Position numbers and translations under genes: made by a program | The notes under the pieces: model-generated | Seen by the model: the letters and a program-made list of their open reading frames with translations, nothing else | Database searches by the model: none | What the model was told of the DNA's origin: nothing | Origin: Archangium lansingense | GTDB lineage: Bacteria > Myxococcota > Myxococcia > Myxococcales > Myxococcaceae | DNA: 64,000 nt | Direction: 5' to 3' | NCBI RefSeq assembly: GCF_026626635.1 | Contig: NZ_JAPNKA010000001.1 | Span: 5,890,001-5,954,000, forward strand | Shown: positions 47,641 through 56,346 of the stretch, one piece after another | How the letters are laid out: each line of letters opens with the position of its first letter | Position numbering within the stretch: position 1 is the stretch's first letter

Positions 47641-48888
47641 GTGCTGAACCGTGAGAAGGACACTCCGCCTCCCGAGACGGTGCGGGGCGGGGGGACCCCC
47701 ACGCCTGAACCCGTCACGGACCGCGATCAGAGGCTCTGGCAGGTATGGGGGGAAGTGCGTCGTGGCGCCGGACACTTCTACCAACGGAGTGTTCCGCTGC
47801 CAGTGAACCGGCTGGCCCAGTTCGTCCACGGTCTCTGCTTGCCGTTCCACCTGGTGCGGACGCTGTGGGAGGACCGGCGGCTGCGGCGGCGCCACCTGGC
47901 GGTGAGCCTGCTTCAAGCGGTCGTCATTCTCGGGCTGGCGGTGCTGCTCACGGACTCGGGCACGGGGGTTGTGGAGACGGTCGGGCCCGAGGAGTGGATG
48001 GTGCAGCAGCAGGAGGAGGCCGAGGCCCGGGGGGAGCGGGAGCGCGAGCTCGAGGAGGTGGCGGAAGGCGCGGGCAAGCTCGCCGGGATGGCGGGCTCGG
48101 ATGGGGAGAAGGTGCGGGTCGCGGTGGAGCAGGCCCTGAAGGAGGCCCATAAAGCCGAGGAGCTCCAGCGCGCGGCGAGGGAGACCGCGGGCAAGGAGCT
48201 CGAGCACCCGGAGAAGAAGCGCAGCTTTCACCCGATGGTGTACCTGGTGGCGCTGCTGTCCTCACTGCAGCTCGCCCAGTGGATCGTCATCGCCCTGTCG
48301 CGCGACTTCCACACGGAGCTCTCGCGCGAGGTGAGTCTGCGCTCCGGGGTGGCGCCGGAGGACGAGCCGATCACCCCGCGCGTACGGCTCAACGTTCCAT
48401 GGGTGCGCAGCAAGATGAGGCGCCGCTGGCGGGCCCTGGTGGTGTTTGCGTGCGGGGTGCCTGTGCTCTGGCTCTTCACGCGGTTCCTTCCCTGGAGGGA
48501 CAGCATCCTCGCCACACTGATGTCGCTCTGGGGTGCCTGGTGGTTCGTGGTCTTCACCGCCGGGAAGAGCGCCCTGGCTTGGAACGAGCAGGCTCCGCGC
48601 GAGCCCTGGTTCCTGCGCGGCTGGAATGAGCTCACCCGGCGCTGGGCGATGTTCGGCGTCTACAGCTCCATGTGGACGAAGCACACGCGCGAGGTGTTCT
48701 CCCCGGTCGCCAGCGTGGAGCGGAGGCCCTGGGGTTTGATGGGGCTCGCGGTGGTGCGGGCGCTCGCGGCGCTCCCGCTGGTGAAGTGCTTCCTGCGCCC
48801 CGTCATCCCCGTGGCCGCCGCCCATCTGCTCGCGGCCGATGCGCCCGCCAGTCTGCTCAAGGACAGCTCAGTTCCCGGCGACGCCTGA
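47641..48888 (+). CDS. Membrane protein of unknown function with coiled-coil segment
   Basis: About 415 residues from a GTG at 47641 (upstream in-frame sequence lies within the divergent promoter region). A first hydrophobic segment (LLQAVVILGLAVLL) is followed by a highly charged helical stretch (QQQEEAEARGERERELEEVAEG), probably coiled coil. Four or so further hydrophobic segments follow (MVYLVALLSSLQLAQWIVIAL; ALVVFACGVPVLWLF; SLWGAWWFVVFTAG; a last one near the end). I do not recognise the family. The 3' end overlaps the convergent flavoprotein gene by 21 bp. Confidence 0.75.
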   Translation: MLNREKDTPPPETVRGGGTPTPEPVTDRDQRLWQVWGEVRRGAGHFYQRSVPLPVNRLAQFVHGLCLPFHLVRTLWEDRRLRRRHLAVSLLQAVVILGLAVLLTDSGTGVVETVGPEEWMVQQQEEAEARGERERELEEVAEGAGKLAGMAGSDGEKVRVAVEQALKEAHKAEELQRAARETAGKELEHPEKKRSFHPMVYLVALLSSLQLAQWIVIALSRDFHTELSREVSLRSGVAPEDEPITPRVRLNVPWVRSKMRRRWRALVVFACGVPVLWLFTRFLPWRDSILATLMSLWGAWWFVVFTAGKSALAWNEQAPREPWFLRGWNELTRRWAMFGVYSSMWTKHTREVFSPVASVERRPWGLMGLAVVRALAALPLVKCFLRPVIPVAAAHLLAADAPASLLKDSSVPGDA

Positions 48889-50148
48889 CGCAGGATTCCA
48901 GAGCCGCTCCAGGAGCTCCGCTGGGACTCCCTTGGAGTGGAGGAACTCGCGGGTAGTGGCAGGGTTTACGAACCAGGGGAAAAGAGCCCGTGGATCGTAC
49001 AGGCCATCGATCAGCGCCGTGGCGACAGCGGGCACGTGGTGTGCCGAGACCAGGACCGCCTGCTGGTGAGGGGCTGGGGGCATGAGCAGGCCCGCCGTCA
49101 CGCCCATCGCGTACTGACCATACACCTGCCAGAAGTCATCGAAGGTCCGCTGCATCCACTCCGCGGTGAAGGGCTGCCCGGCGTGTTCCCGGATGCGGGT
49201 CCGGTAGAAGTCCGCCATGTGGGTCGCGTTGTTGCCGCCCTGCGCGGCCAGCGGATCATGCAGCATGATGGCATCGCCCAGGCCGAGCACTGCCTTGCCA
49301 GAGGGCAACCGGCCCACCGGGTGGCGGACGGTGGGCGTGAGGGTGCCGCGAAGCCAGCACTGCTCACTGGGGAGCTCCGCGTCCTGCAAGTCCTCGAGCT
49401 GTCCGGGGAGCAGGCCGCGCAGGTTCTGCTGGACCTCCTTCAGCAGCTCGCGGCCCGGCAGCGCACGCGGGAGATAGTCGAGCGGTCCGCCTGGGATGCC
49501 CTCGATGAGGAGGAAGCGGCCCTTGATGTTCTCCCGGCCATAGAACGGCGTGATGACCACCTCGCCCAGGCCGGGCAGGATCCGGATGGTCCCGCTGCGG
49601 AGCTCGGGCCGGAAGTTCTTCACGTGGAAGCCGGTGATGTGGCGCTGAGGTCTGTCGAAGGGGCTCCGCTCGGCATCTCGCGAGAACAGGGTGGAGATTG
49701 AACCCTTGCCGGTGGCGACGAGCACGAGGTCGAAGCCAGCCACGTGCCTGTCGAGCTCATCCTGGTTCGCCAGGGGGACGATGCGAATGGACGCTCCGCG
49801 GCGCTCCAGCTCTTTCATCCACCGGGAGTTCTTCAGCCGCTGATCGACGCTCCGATGCGGCCGCGGTACGGGAGGGGCAATGTGCAGCCCGACGCTGCCA
49901 TCCGGGTTGATCAGCTCGAGGACGGCGCCTTCCCCTCGCGTCATCACGTCTTCCCAGAAGGTGAGCCCCAGCGCGGCTTCCTTCTTCACCGCGTCCTCGA
50001 AGAGCCCCATGCCCGAGGGAAGCTGTCCATTCAGGATGGCGTCGGCGGTCTGGTCGGAGAACAGCGTGACTGCGTGCCCATCCTCGAGCAGGCCGAAGCC
50101 CAGGAAGAGCCCTGCTTGCCCCGCGCCAACGATCGCGATGTTCGCCAT
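48868..50148 (-). CDS. FAD-dependent monooxygenase, StyA (styrene monooxygenase)-like
   Basis: 426 residues. The N-terminal Rossmann motif IVGAGQAGLFLGFGL binds FAD. VATGKGSIS and LGDAIMLHDPLAAQGGNNATHMA are the further flavin motifs of group E monooxygenases such as StyA, which take reduced FAD from a separate reductase and epoxidise alkenes or oxidise indole. No StyB-like reductase is in the window. It starts 9 bp after the stop of the upstream transporter-HEAT gene, so the two are probably cotranscribed. The true substrate is unknown. Confidence 0.85.
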   Translation of the reverse strand: MANIAIVGAGQAGLFLGFGLLEDGHAVTLFSDQTADAILNGQLPSGMGLFEDAVKKEAALGLTFWEDVMTRGEGAVLELINPDGSVGLHIAPPVPRPHRSVDQRLKNSRWMKELERRGASIRIVPLANQDELDRHVAGFDLVLVATGKGSISTLFSRDAERSPFDRPQRHITGFHVKNFRPELRSGTIRILPGLGEVVITPFYGRENIKGRFLLIEGIPGGPLDYLPRALPGRELLKEVQQNLRGLLPGQLEDLQDAELPSEQCWLRGTLTPTVRHPVGRLPSGKAVLGLGDAIMLHDPLAAQGGNNATHMADFYRTRIREHAGQPFTAEWMQRTFDDFWQVYGQYAMGVTAGLLMPPAPHQQAVLVSAHHVPAVATALIDGLYDPRALFPWFVNPATTREFLHSKGVPAELLERLWNPASGVAGN

Positions 50149-50157
50149 GCCGCGATC

Positions 50158-53100
50158 CTAGCCCGTCAAGGGTCGCTTCTGCTCCTCCGGGGCCGGGGCT
50201 TGTTCATCCTTCGGCAGTGGCACCAGGTGCGCCCCGCTCAGCGGCTGATCCGACGCGTTGATGACGGCACGCAGTTGCTGGGTCACCGCGCGGAAGAAGC
50301 CCGTCAGCAGCTCGGGACGGTCCGCGAGGAGATCGAGGAAGTCACGCCGGTCGATGACCAGCACCCGTGTGTCCTCCACCGCGATGGCGTCCGTAGGGCG
50401 GGGCGCGCCGTCCAGCAGGCTCAGGTCGCCGAAGGTCTCCTTGGCACGCATTCGCAGCACGTGCTCGCCGTTGCTGCGGGCGTCCACCACACCCTCGATG
50501 ATGACGTAGAGCGCGTCTCCCGGATCCCCCTGGCTGAAGACACGCTCGCCTGCGCGGAAGCGGGCCTCGCGGGCAATCGCCGCCACCGCCGCCACGTCGT
50601 CCACGTCGCTCTGCGAGAAGACGTGCACCTCCTCGAGGAGGAACAGCTTCTGCACCGTCGCCTGGCTCATGTCTCCCTCTTGCGATGGTGGCAGATCCAT
50701 GCCGATCCGCCCCGCCACGTAACGCGCGCACGCGCGCAGCACCACATCCTCACTGCGGCACAGCCACGCCAGGTGCGCCTCGAGCTGGCCCGTCGTGCCC
50801 GGAGGCAGATCCCGGTGGTGCAACTCCACCTGCTCGCGCACCAGCGCCCGGTCCTCCTCGTTCGTCAGCGTCTCCAGCAGCTCCAGCGCGTACGCCCGCC
50901 GCCGCGCGTCCTGGCCCGCCACTTGCTGGTGCACGCGACGCATCACGTGGGGCGGGTGCAGCAGGCCCAGCAGGAAGAAGGACAGCTCCAGCGCCTGATC
51001 CAGGCGATCCCCCACCACGCGGGTGAGCAGCGCATGGTCTCCCAGCTCCGCACGCAGGTCGCGGTAGGGCTCCACCAGGGCGCGGTACACGTCACGCCGC
51101 CGACCCAGCGCCTCGCGGACCCGGTCCTCGTCCACCGGGTGCTCAGGGTGCTCATCGCGCAGGCGCGACAGCTCGGCGCCGATGCGGAAGTGCAGCCGGG
51201 CATCGTCGCGCACGTTGGAGAAGAGCAGGGCGTGTAGCGACCCTGGCGTGCCGATGAGGCGCAGCACTCGGGGCACCTGCAGCCGCATGGGCAGCGGCGC
51301 GGCCAGGTCGTTGAGCGTCGCCTCCAGCAGGGGCGTCACCTCATCCCCCAATGCGGCCAGCGCCTCGCGGGCCTCGCGCCGCTCCTCGCGCCAGGTGAGG
51401 AAGGTGAGCAGCTTCGGCGCCAGCTTCACGTAGCCGCCCTCGCCCACGGAGCGCAGCGCGACACGTCGCACCGAGCTGTCCGGGTCGTTCAGGTACGGCG
51501 TCACCATGGGCGTGTAGCTCGTGTCCTTCAGCCGCCCGAACAGCCGCGCCACCTCGCGGCGATCCGACACCGGCGCCTGCGCGCCCCGGGCCGCCATCGC
51601 CCCCAACGACACCTGCGCCGCCGCGCGCCACTTCGTGCTCAGCAGCGCCCCCACGGCCGCGCAGCGCAGCCCCACGTCCGTGCTCTGCAGCAGCGGGGGC
51701 AGCAGCACTTCCGCCCGTTCCGGCGCCAGCTTCGCCAACGCCCCTACCGCGCTGTCCCTCGGACGCCGGGCGCCCTGGGTCACCAGTTGCTCGAGCAGAG
51801 GCGCCGTCTCGGTGGCTCCCAGCTCCAATGCCAGGGCCACGGCGCGCTCCTGCACCCGCTCGTGCGTGTGGTGCAGCAGCACGGGCAGGTGGGGCCGCAG
51901 CGGCAGTCCCTCCTCCTCCATCAAGTCCAACGCGTGCAGCACCCGGTCCGGCGCGCTCGAGCCCAGCGCCTCCACCAGCAGCTTGCGATCCTCGCGGCCC
52001 AGTTCCTCGTCGTCCTCTCGCTGGGCGCCCACCTGCTCACCCAGTGCCTCCACGTAGGCGGGCCGCAGGCGCAGCAGCAGCACGCCGAGCAGTCCGCACA
52101 GGCCCATCACCGCCAGCGCCATGGTGACGCCGTTGGCCGCGCGGCCCGCGCCGATCAGCAGCACGCCCGCCAGTATGGTGCCGCCCTTGCGCAGCAGCCC
52201 GTCCACCGCGCCGCGCAGCGCCTCGCGCTCCTCGTCCGGCACCGCCGCGTACAGGAGCTGCACGCCCACCGGCAGCAGCGAGTAATTGACCGCGTTCTCC
52301 AGCAGCCGGAGCAGGTGCACCGGCCACAGCTCCTTTGTCAGCAGCGAGGCCACCGCCAGCGGCGCCATCGCTCCGGGCAGCAGCGCCAGGTAGCTCATCA
52401 ACCCCATCCGCTTGAGGAGCCGCTCGGCCAGCAGCAGCTGGAAGAGCACGCACACCAGGCCGATCCACAGCTGCAGCGAGCCGAAGAGTGCCGCCAGCCC
52501 GTCCTCGCTGAGCGTGTTCTCCACGCGCAGGCGGAAGAGGTAGTCCACGAAGGAAGACAGCACCGCGAAGCTCACGCCCAGCGCCGCCAGCACCCGGGCA
52601 TAGCTGCTGGTGGACAGGTACTCCCAGGCCGCTACCGACGGGGCCATGTGACGGAGGCGCATGGGCTGAGGCGCCTCGCTGTGGTGGAAGTGGAAGGCCA
52701 CTCCCGCGGCGTAGAGCGACAGCGCGCCGCTCACGACGATGGAGGCGGTGCCAAGCCGCTCGGCGAGTCCCTGCACCAGCAGGCCGCCCAGCATGCCTCC
52801 CGCCATGCCCACCCCGTTGAGGGCGGTGAAGGCTCGCCGAGCCTCGCGCGCGTCGAAGGCCGACGCCATCCTCCCCCAGAAGCGCAGGGAGATGATCGTG
52901 GTGAAGGCGTCCACGAAGAGGTACAGCACCAGCGCTGGAATCCTCTGGCCCATGGACACGCCGGCCGCCAGTCCCAGCACCACCAGCCCGCCCGCTCCAG
53001 TGAGCACGCTGAGCGACTCGCTGCGGGCACCAGGCTCCCGGCGCGGCAGCAGCGTCAGTGTGGCCACGAGCAACGCGCCCACCAGGTACAGGTAGGGCAT

Positions 53101-53238
53101 CGTGTGCGACTCGAAGCGCGACAAGACGAGTGCGTTGGCAGCCGTCTTGAGCTGCGTTACGCCGGCGATGAGGGCGAACTGGAATGTCGCCGCGGGCCAC
53201 AGGCGGTGGCCCCAGGACTGCGACTCTTGGGCTGCCAC
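50158..53238 (-). CDS. NTT/MFS-like membrane protein fused to HEAT repeats and a cyclic-nucleotide-binding domain
   Basis: 1,026 residues. The first about 410 residues carry a dozen hydrophobic segments and a motif (NYSLLPVGVQLLYAAVPDEER) typical of NTT (ATP/ADP exchange)-related proteins. Residues about 430-850 are alpha-helical HEAT-like repeats (HLPVLLHHTHERVQERAVAL; PYLNDPDSSVRRVALRSVGE). Residues about 870-1000 form a cNMP-binding domain with the phosphate-binding cassette FGDLSLLDGAPRPT, where Asp replaces the usual Glu. This points to ligand-regulated membrane function; transport activity is inferred. The start is GTG at 53238. It is followed 9 bp later by the StyA-like gene. Confidence 0.88.
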   Translation of the reverse strand: MAAQESQSWGHRLWPAATFQFALIAGVTQLKTAANALVLSRFESHTMPYLYLVGALLVATLTLLPRREPGARSESLSVLTGAGGLVVLGLAAGVSMGQRIPALVLYLFVDAFTTIISLRFWGRMASAFDAREARRAFTALNGVGMAGGMLGGLLVQGLAERLGTASIVVSGALSLYAAGVAFHFHHSEAPQPMRLRHMAPSVAAWEYLSTSSYARVLAALGVSFAVLSSFVDYLFRLRVENTLSEDGLAALFGSLQLWIGLVCVLFQLLLAERLLKRMGLMSYLALLPGAMAPLAVASLLTKELWPVHLLRLLENAVNYSLLPVGVQLLYAAVPDEEREALRGAVDGLLRKGGTILAGVLLIGAGRAANGVTMALAVMGLCGLLGVLLLRLRPAYVEALGEQVGAQREDDEELGREDRKLLVEALGSSAPDRVLHALDLMEEEGLPLRPHLPVLLHHTHERVQERAVALALELGATETAPLLEQLVTQGARRPRDSAVGALAKLAPERAEVLLPPLLQSTDVGLRCAAVGALLSTKWRAAAQVSLGAMAARGAQAPVSDRREVARLFGRLKDTSYTPMVTPYLNDPDSSVRRVALRSVGEGGYVKLAPKLLTFLTWREERREAREALAALGDEVTPLLEATLNDLAAPLPMRLQVPRVLRLIGTPGSLHALLFSNVRDDARLHFRIGAELSRLRDEHPEHPVDEDRVREALGRRRDVYRALVEPYRDLRAELGDHALLTRVVGDRLDQALELSFFLLGLLHPPHVMRRVHQQVAGQDARRRAYALELLETLTNEEDRALVREQVELHHRDLPPGTTGQLEAHLAWLCRSEDVVLRACARYVAGRIGMDLPPSQEGDMSQATVQKLFLLEEVHVFSQSDVDDVAAVAAIAREARFRAGERVFSQGDPGDALYVIIEGVVDARSNGEHVLRMRAKETFGDLSLLDGAPRPTDAIAVEDTRVLVIDRRDFLDLLADRPELLTGFFRAVTQQLRAVINASDQPLSGAHLVPLPKDEQAPAPEEQKRPLTG

Positions 53239-53322
53239 GGGCAGCCCATTCTATCTGTCGAAAACCGGATTATCCAGAACGAAGCACAGGTGTCCGTGAG
53301 GCGAGGAGCAGGCAGGCGGGCG

Positions 53323-54303
53323 TCAGTCGTCCGCCGCGCCGCCGAGAATCCAGGAGCGGATGCGCACCAGCTCGCCCGGGTGGGCATCGAAGTGGTCTGG
53401 ATTGTTGCGCGGCATACGGTTGCCACAGGCCGTCCCGGACACCTTCATCACGAGCCCGGAGGACTCGGGGTCACCAGGCGCCACCCGCATGAGGTCCGAG
53501 CACGCCCGGGTCAGCATCGGCGCCCCGACGAGCGCCACATGGCTGCTGCCCGGTGCCAGGTCCAATCCGCCACTCCGGCCGTGACATCCGGTGCACAGCG
53601 AGTCCCAGAGCACCTGGATGTCCTGGGCGTAGCGGGGCACGTGCACCGGCACCGTTACCATCCCGCGCACGGGAGCGTTATGGCCGTCGGACACGAGCAC
53701 CTCGAAGGTGAAGGCCGTCTCGGCGCCGACTGGTGCGGAGAACCAGGTGACGGTCGCCCCCTCCGGCCCCGAGACGAACGTGCCCTGGGGCTCGGTTCCC
53801 AGCTGGCGCCAGAGGTACGTGAGGGCATCTCCATCCGCATCCTCCGCCAGCGCCGAGAGCGTGAGGGTGTCTCCGGCCCTCGCCGGCCCGGGAGAAACGA
53901 CGGGCCCCTCGGAGAGCACTGGCGCGCGGTTGTGCCGCCGCTGCGGGGGTTGGACCGTTACCTGGACCTCGGCCTGCGCGGTGCCTCCGTTCTTGTCCGT
54001 CACCGTCACCCGCAGCGTGAAGATCGTTGTCTCCTTCACCACCGGCGCCAGCCAGGTAGGCGTGGGCGAGGTGGCCTCGCTGAACGTCCCAGCGGGTGAT
54101 TCAGGGAATTGCCGCCAGGTGTAGGTGAGTGCCCCCCCGGCGGGATCCACCGCCTGGATGGAAAGCTTCACCGGGAGTGGTCCCTTGACCTGACCGGGTA
54201 GGGCAGCGGGGCCCCTGAGGATGACGGGCGCATCACATGCACAAATGAGCACACAGATCAGCAGGAGCCGCGTGAATGCACGCTTGCCAACGGAAGACTG
54301 CAT
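53323..54303 (-). CDS. PKD-like lipoprotein with c-type haem motif
   Basis: 326 residues. A signal peptide with lipobox (LLICVLICAC) is followed by two PKD/cadherin-like beta-domains (residues about 40-220; GGALTYTWRQFPE and GDALTYLWRQLGTE mark the repeat). The C-terminal domain has CTGCH, a covalent haem-attachment motif, and a distal RMPRN Met that could be the second haem ligand. It resembles myxobacterial single-haem or planctomycete-type cytochrome-like lipoproteins. A role in periplasmic electron transfer is possible but unproven. ATG 54303 follows a purine-rich GGAGGGGGGAGAG. Confidence 0.82.
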   Translation of the reverse strand: MQSSVGKRAFTRLLLICVLICACDAPVILRGPAALPGQVKGPLPVKLSIQAVDPAGGALTYTWRQFPESPAGTFSEATSPTPTWLAPVVKETTIFTLRVTVTDKNGGTAQAEVQVTVQPPQRRHNRAPVLSEGPVVSPGPARAGDTLTLSALAEDADGDALTYLWRQLGTEPQGTFVSGPEGATVTWFSAPVGAETAFTFEVLVSDGHNAPVRGMVTVPVHVPRYAQDIQVLWDSLCTGCHGRSGGLDLAPGSSHVALVGAPMLTRACSDLMRVAPGDPESSGLVMKVSGTACGNRMPRNNPDHFDAHPGELVRIRSWILGGAADD

Positions 54304-54448
54304 GGCTCTCCCCCCTCCGGCGTACTGTCTCGCCGCAGCCACTGAAAGCTAGTCAGTGATGGCCAGCGTGCATGAGGTGAACTCATGGTTGCCTGCCGCC
54401 CCGCGTCTGTTTGAGTATGTGACGCGTTGGTCCTACGCTGGGGGCATC

Positions 54449-55141
54449 ATGATTACCGCCGTACTTCTTGCCCTTCTCTGTTCGGCTCCCGATGCCACAG
54501 GTGCGGCGCTGCCGCCCGAGGCGCTGGGTGCTCCTCCTCAGGCGGACGAGTCGCCGACGGCCTGGGCTTGCACCGTGGAGACCCTGCGGGCAGGCCGCGA
54601 GTGCATCTTCGAGGCCGAGGTGTCGTCCTCCACGGATTTGCAGGCCCAGTCCGCGAGCAACATTCGTTCGCTCAAGGACATTGGCCACACGCTGTGTGTG
54701 CAGGCCGCGAAGCCGCCCTCGGGAGTGGCGGCGGACAAGAGCCTGGTGGCGCAGTGCGAGCGCAAGTTCGCCGAGGCCGCGGAGGATGTGTGTGGCCTGG
54801 AAGGCAAGGCGCCCATCATCGACGGTAAGGGCCGCTTCGCGCCGGCCGCGCGGGCCTGCTACCGCCAGCTGTCCCAGGTGCTGCAGGACACCGCGATGAT
54901 GGCGACGGTGGCCTCGGCGTGCTGCCAGTGCGCCGAGAAGCGCGGCTGCCCGGGGACGGGGGAGCGCTGCCACGAGAACGTATCCCGCCAGGAGGTGGGC
55001 CCCGCCGTGCTCGCGTGCCTGGCCAACCAGTGCGGCGAGGCGTGCTCCCTGGTGATGCCGGCCTCGCAGACGACGTCCCGGGACATCCGGCCCGCGAAGC
55101 AGCAGGCCCGGCGCTCGTCCCAGGTCTCGGGGTCGCTGTAG
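54449..55141 (+). CDS. Secreted cysteine-rich protein, unknown
   Basis: 230 residues with an N-terminal signal peptide (ITAVLLALLCSAPDATGA). The mature part has about a dozen Cys residues, clustered in ASACCQCAEKRGCPGTGERC and LANQCGEACS, suggesting disulfide bonding in the periplasm or outside. The middle is helical. I do not recognise the family. I preferred ATG 54449 over the upstream in-frame ATG because the signal peptide begins there and GGGGG precedes it. It is followed 29 bp later by a lipoprotein gene on the same strand. Confidence 0.78.
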   Translation: MITAVLLALLCSAPDATGAALPPEALGAPPQADESPTAWACTVETLRAGRECIFEAEVSSSTDLQAQSASNIRSLKDIGHTLCVQAAKPPSGVAADKSLVAQCERKFAEAAEDVCGLEGKAPIIDGKGRFAPAARACYRQLSQVLQDTAMMATVASACCQCAEKRGCPGTGERCHENVSRQEVGPAVLACLANQCGEACSLVMPASQTTSRDIRPAKQQARRSSQVSGSL

Positions 55142-55170
55142 TGGCAATCGCCGGGATGGAGCGAGGAATC

Positions 55171-56157
55171 ATGTCTGCCTTCCAGAAGCTGTCGAAGGTG
55201 GCCGCGCGTTCGGGTGCGGCCCTGCTGTGTGCGGTGTCCGTGGTGGGGTGCGGCTCGTTGAGGCACTCCCACACGGTGGACGAGGAGTTCTCCAAGCGGC
55301 CCGTGTCGGAGGCACGGCCGGCCCGTGCAACCAGGGCCGAGGCCGCTCCCGAGCCCTCGCGGCCAGGGGAGAAGGCCTTTGGGGCCCGCTACGCGACCCC
55401 GGCGCAGTGCGAGGTGGCGGCGCGCAGGCTGCTGGCCTCGTCCCGGGACGAGGCGTGGGCGGCGCTGAAGTCGTGTGTCGAGCACACCCACTTCACGCTG
55501 CTCGACGCGCTGCTGCGCGATGCGTGGGCCGAGGAACTGCGGGTGCGGCCGGACGCAGCGCAGGTCATCGCTCAGGTGGTGGCCCAGCGCGGTGGCAGCG
55601 TGGAGGGAGAGCTGCCGAGGCTGCATGCGCGCAAGGTTCCCATCTTCGGGTTGTCGGCCGCCGTCGCGCAGCCGGACATCTACAAGGGGCGCTACCTGCT
55701 GCTGCGCGCCCAGGTGGCGGACGTGCGCAGCGAGGGCGACAGGCCCACGGTGTGGCTCGTCGAGCAGGGGCTGGGCTCGATGTCGCGTGAGCAGTCGGTG
55801 GGCTATGCGACCCGGAGGGACTCGGTGAGGGTGCACTCCGGTGCGGTCGGCGGGAACGTCGGGCTGCTCGGTCCGTCCAACCTGGACGGGCAGCTTGCCA
55901 CCAGCGAGCGGGAGGTGAGCTCGAGTACGGTGGAGCGCTTCGACAACTTCTCCGACGAGACCGGCCGCGAGGCCCTCGGCCGCATGCAGAAGGCGGATCC
56001 GTTCTTCGCTCCGGGTAAGGACTTCGTCGTGCTCGCGCGCTTCGACGGGCTGCGCGTCACCTCCAGCAGCGAGGAGGAGGAGGACGAGGACGCGCCCAAG
56101 CTGCCGGTGCTCACCATCGTCAGCTACTACGCCCCGCATCCGCTCGTCGTGTACTGA
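55171..56157 (+). CDS. Lipoprotein of unknown function
   Basis: 328 residues. A signal peptide with lipobox (AVSVVGC) is followed by a short Arg/Ala/Pro-rich linker, a helical domain (TPAQCEVAARRLLASSRDEAW), then a beta-rich domain (YKGRYLLLRAQVADVRSEG) resembling an OB-like fold, and an acidic run (SSEEEEDEDAPK) before a final strand. ATG 55171 has AGGA five bases upstream. The family is not recognised. It probably belongs with the secreted gene upstream; the kinase gene begins 189 bp downstream. Confidence 0.78.
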   Translation: MSAFQKLSKVAARSGAALLCAVSVVGCGSLRHSHTVDEEFSKRPVSEARPARATRAEAAPEPSRPGEKAFGARYATPAQCEVAARRLLASSRDEAWAALKSCVEHTHFTLLDALLRDAWAEELRVRPDAAQVIAQVVAQRGGSVEGELPRLHARKVPIFGLSAAVAQPDIYKGRYLLLRAQVADVRSEGDRPTVWLVEQGLGSMSREQSVGYATRRDSVRVHSGAVGGNVGLLGPSNLDGQLATSEREVSSSTVERFDNFSDETGREALGRMQKADPFFAPGKDFVVLARFDGLRVTSSSEEEEDEDAPKLPVLTIVSYYAPHPLVVY

Positions 56158-56346
56158 GGCCGAGGCCCGGTCACGTGGGTTTTCCGCGTCTGACGAGCGC
56201 GCGGCGGTGCACAGTCGTCTGAGTCGAAGCGTCCGACTCCCAACGACTGCCACCCGCGCGCGTTCACGGTGCGACGTCCCACCGCACCCGCGTCGGATTC
56301 GATCGGCTCCCTGTGCTGCAATCGTCCGCGTTTGCTGGACAGGGGA

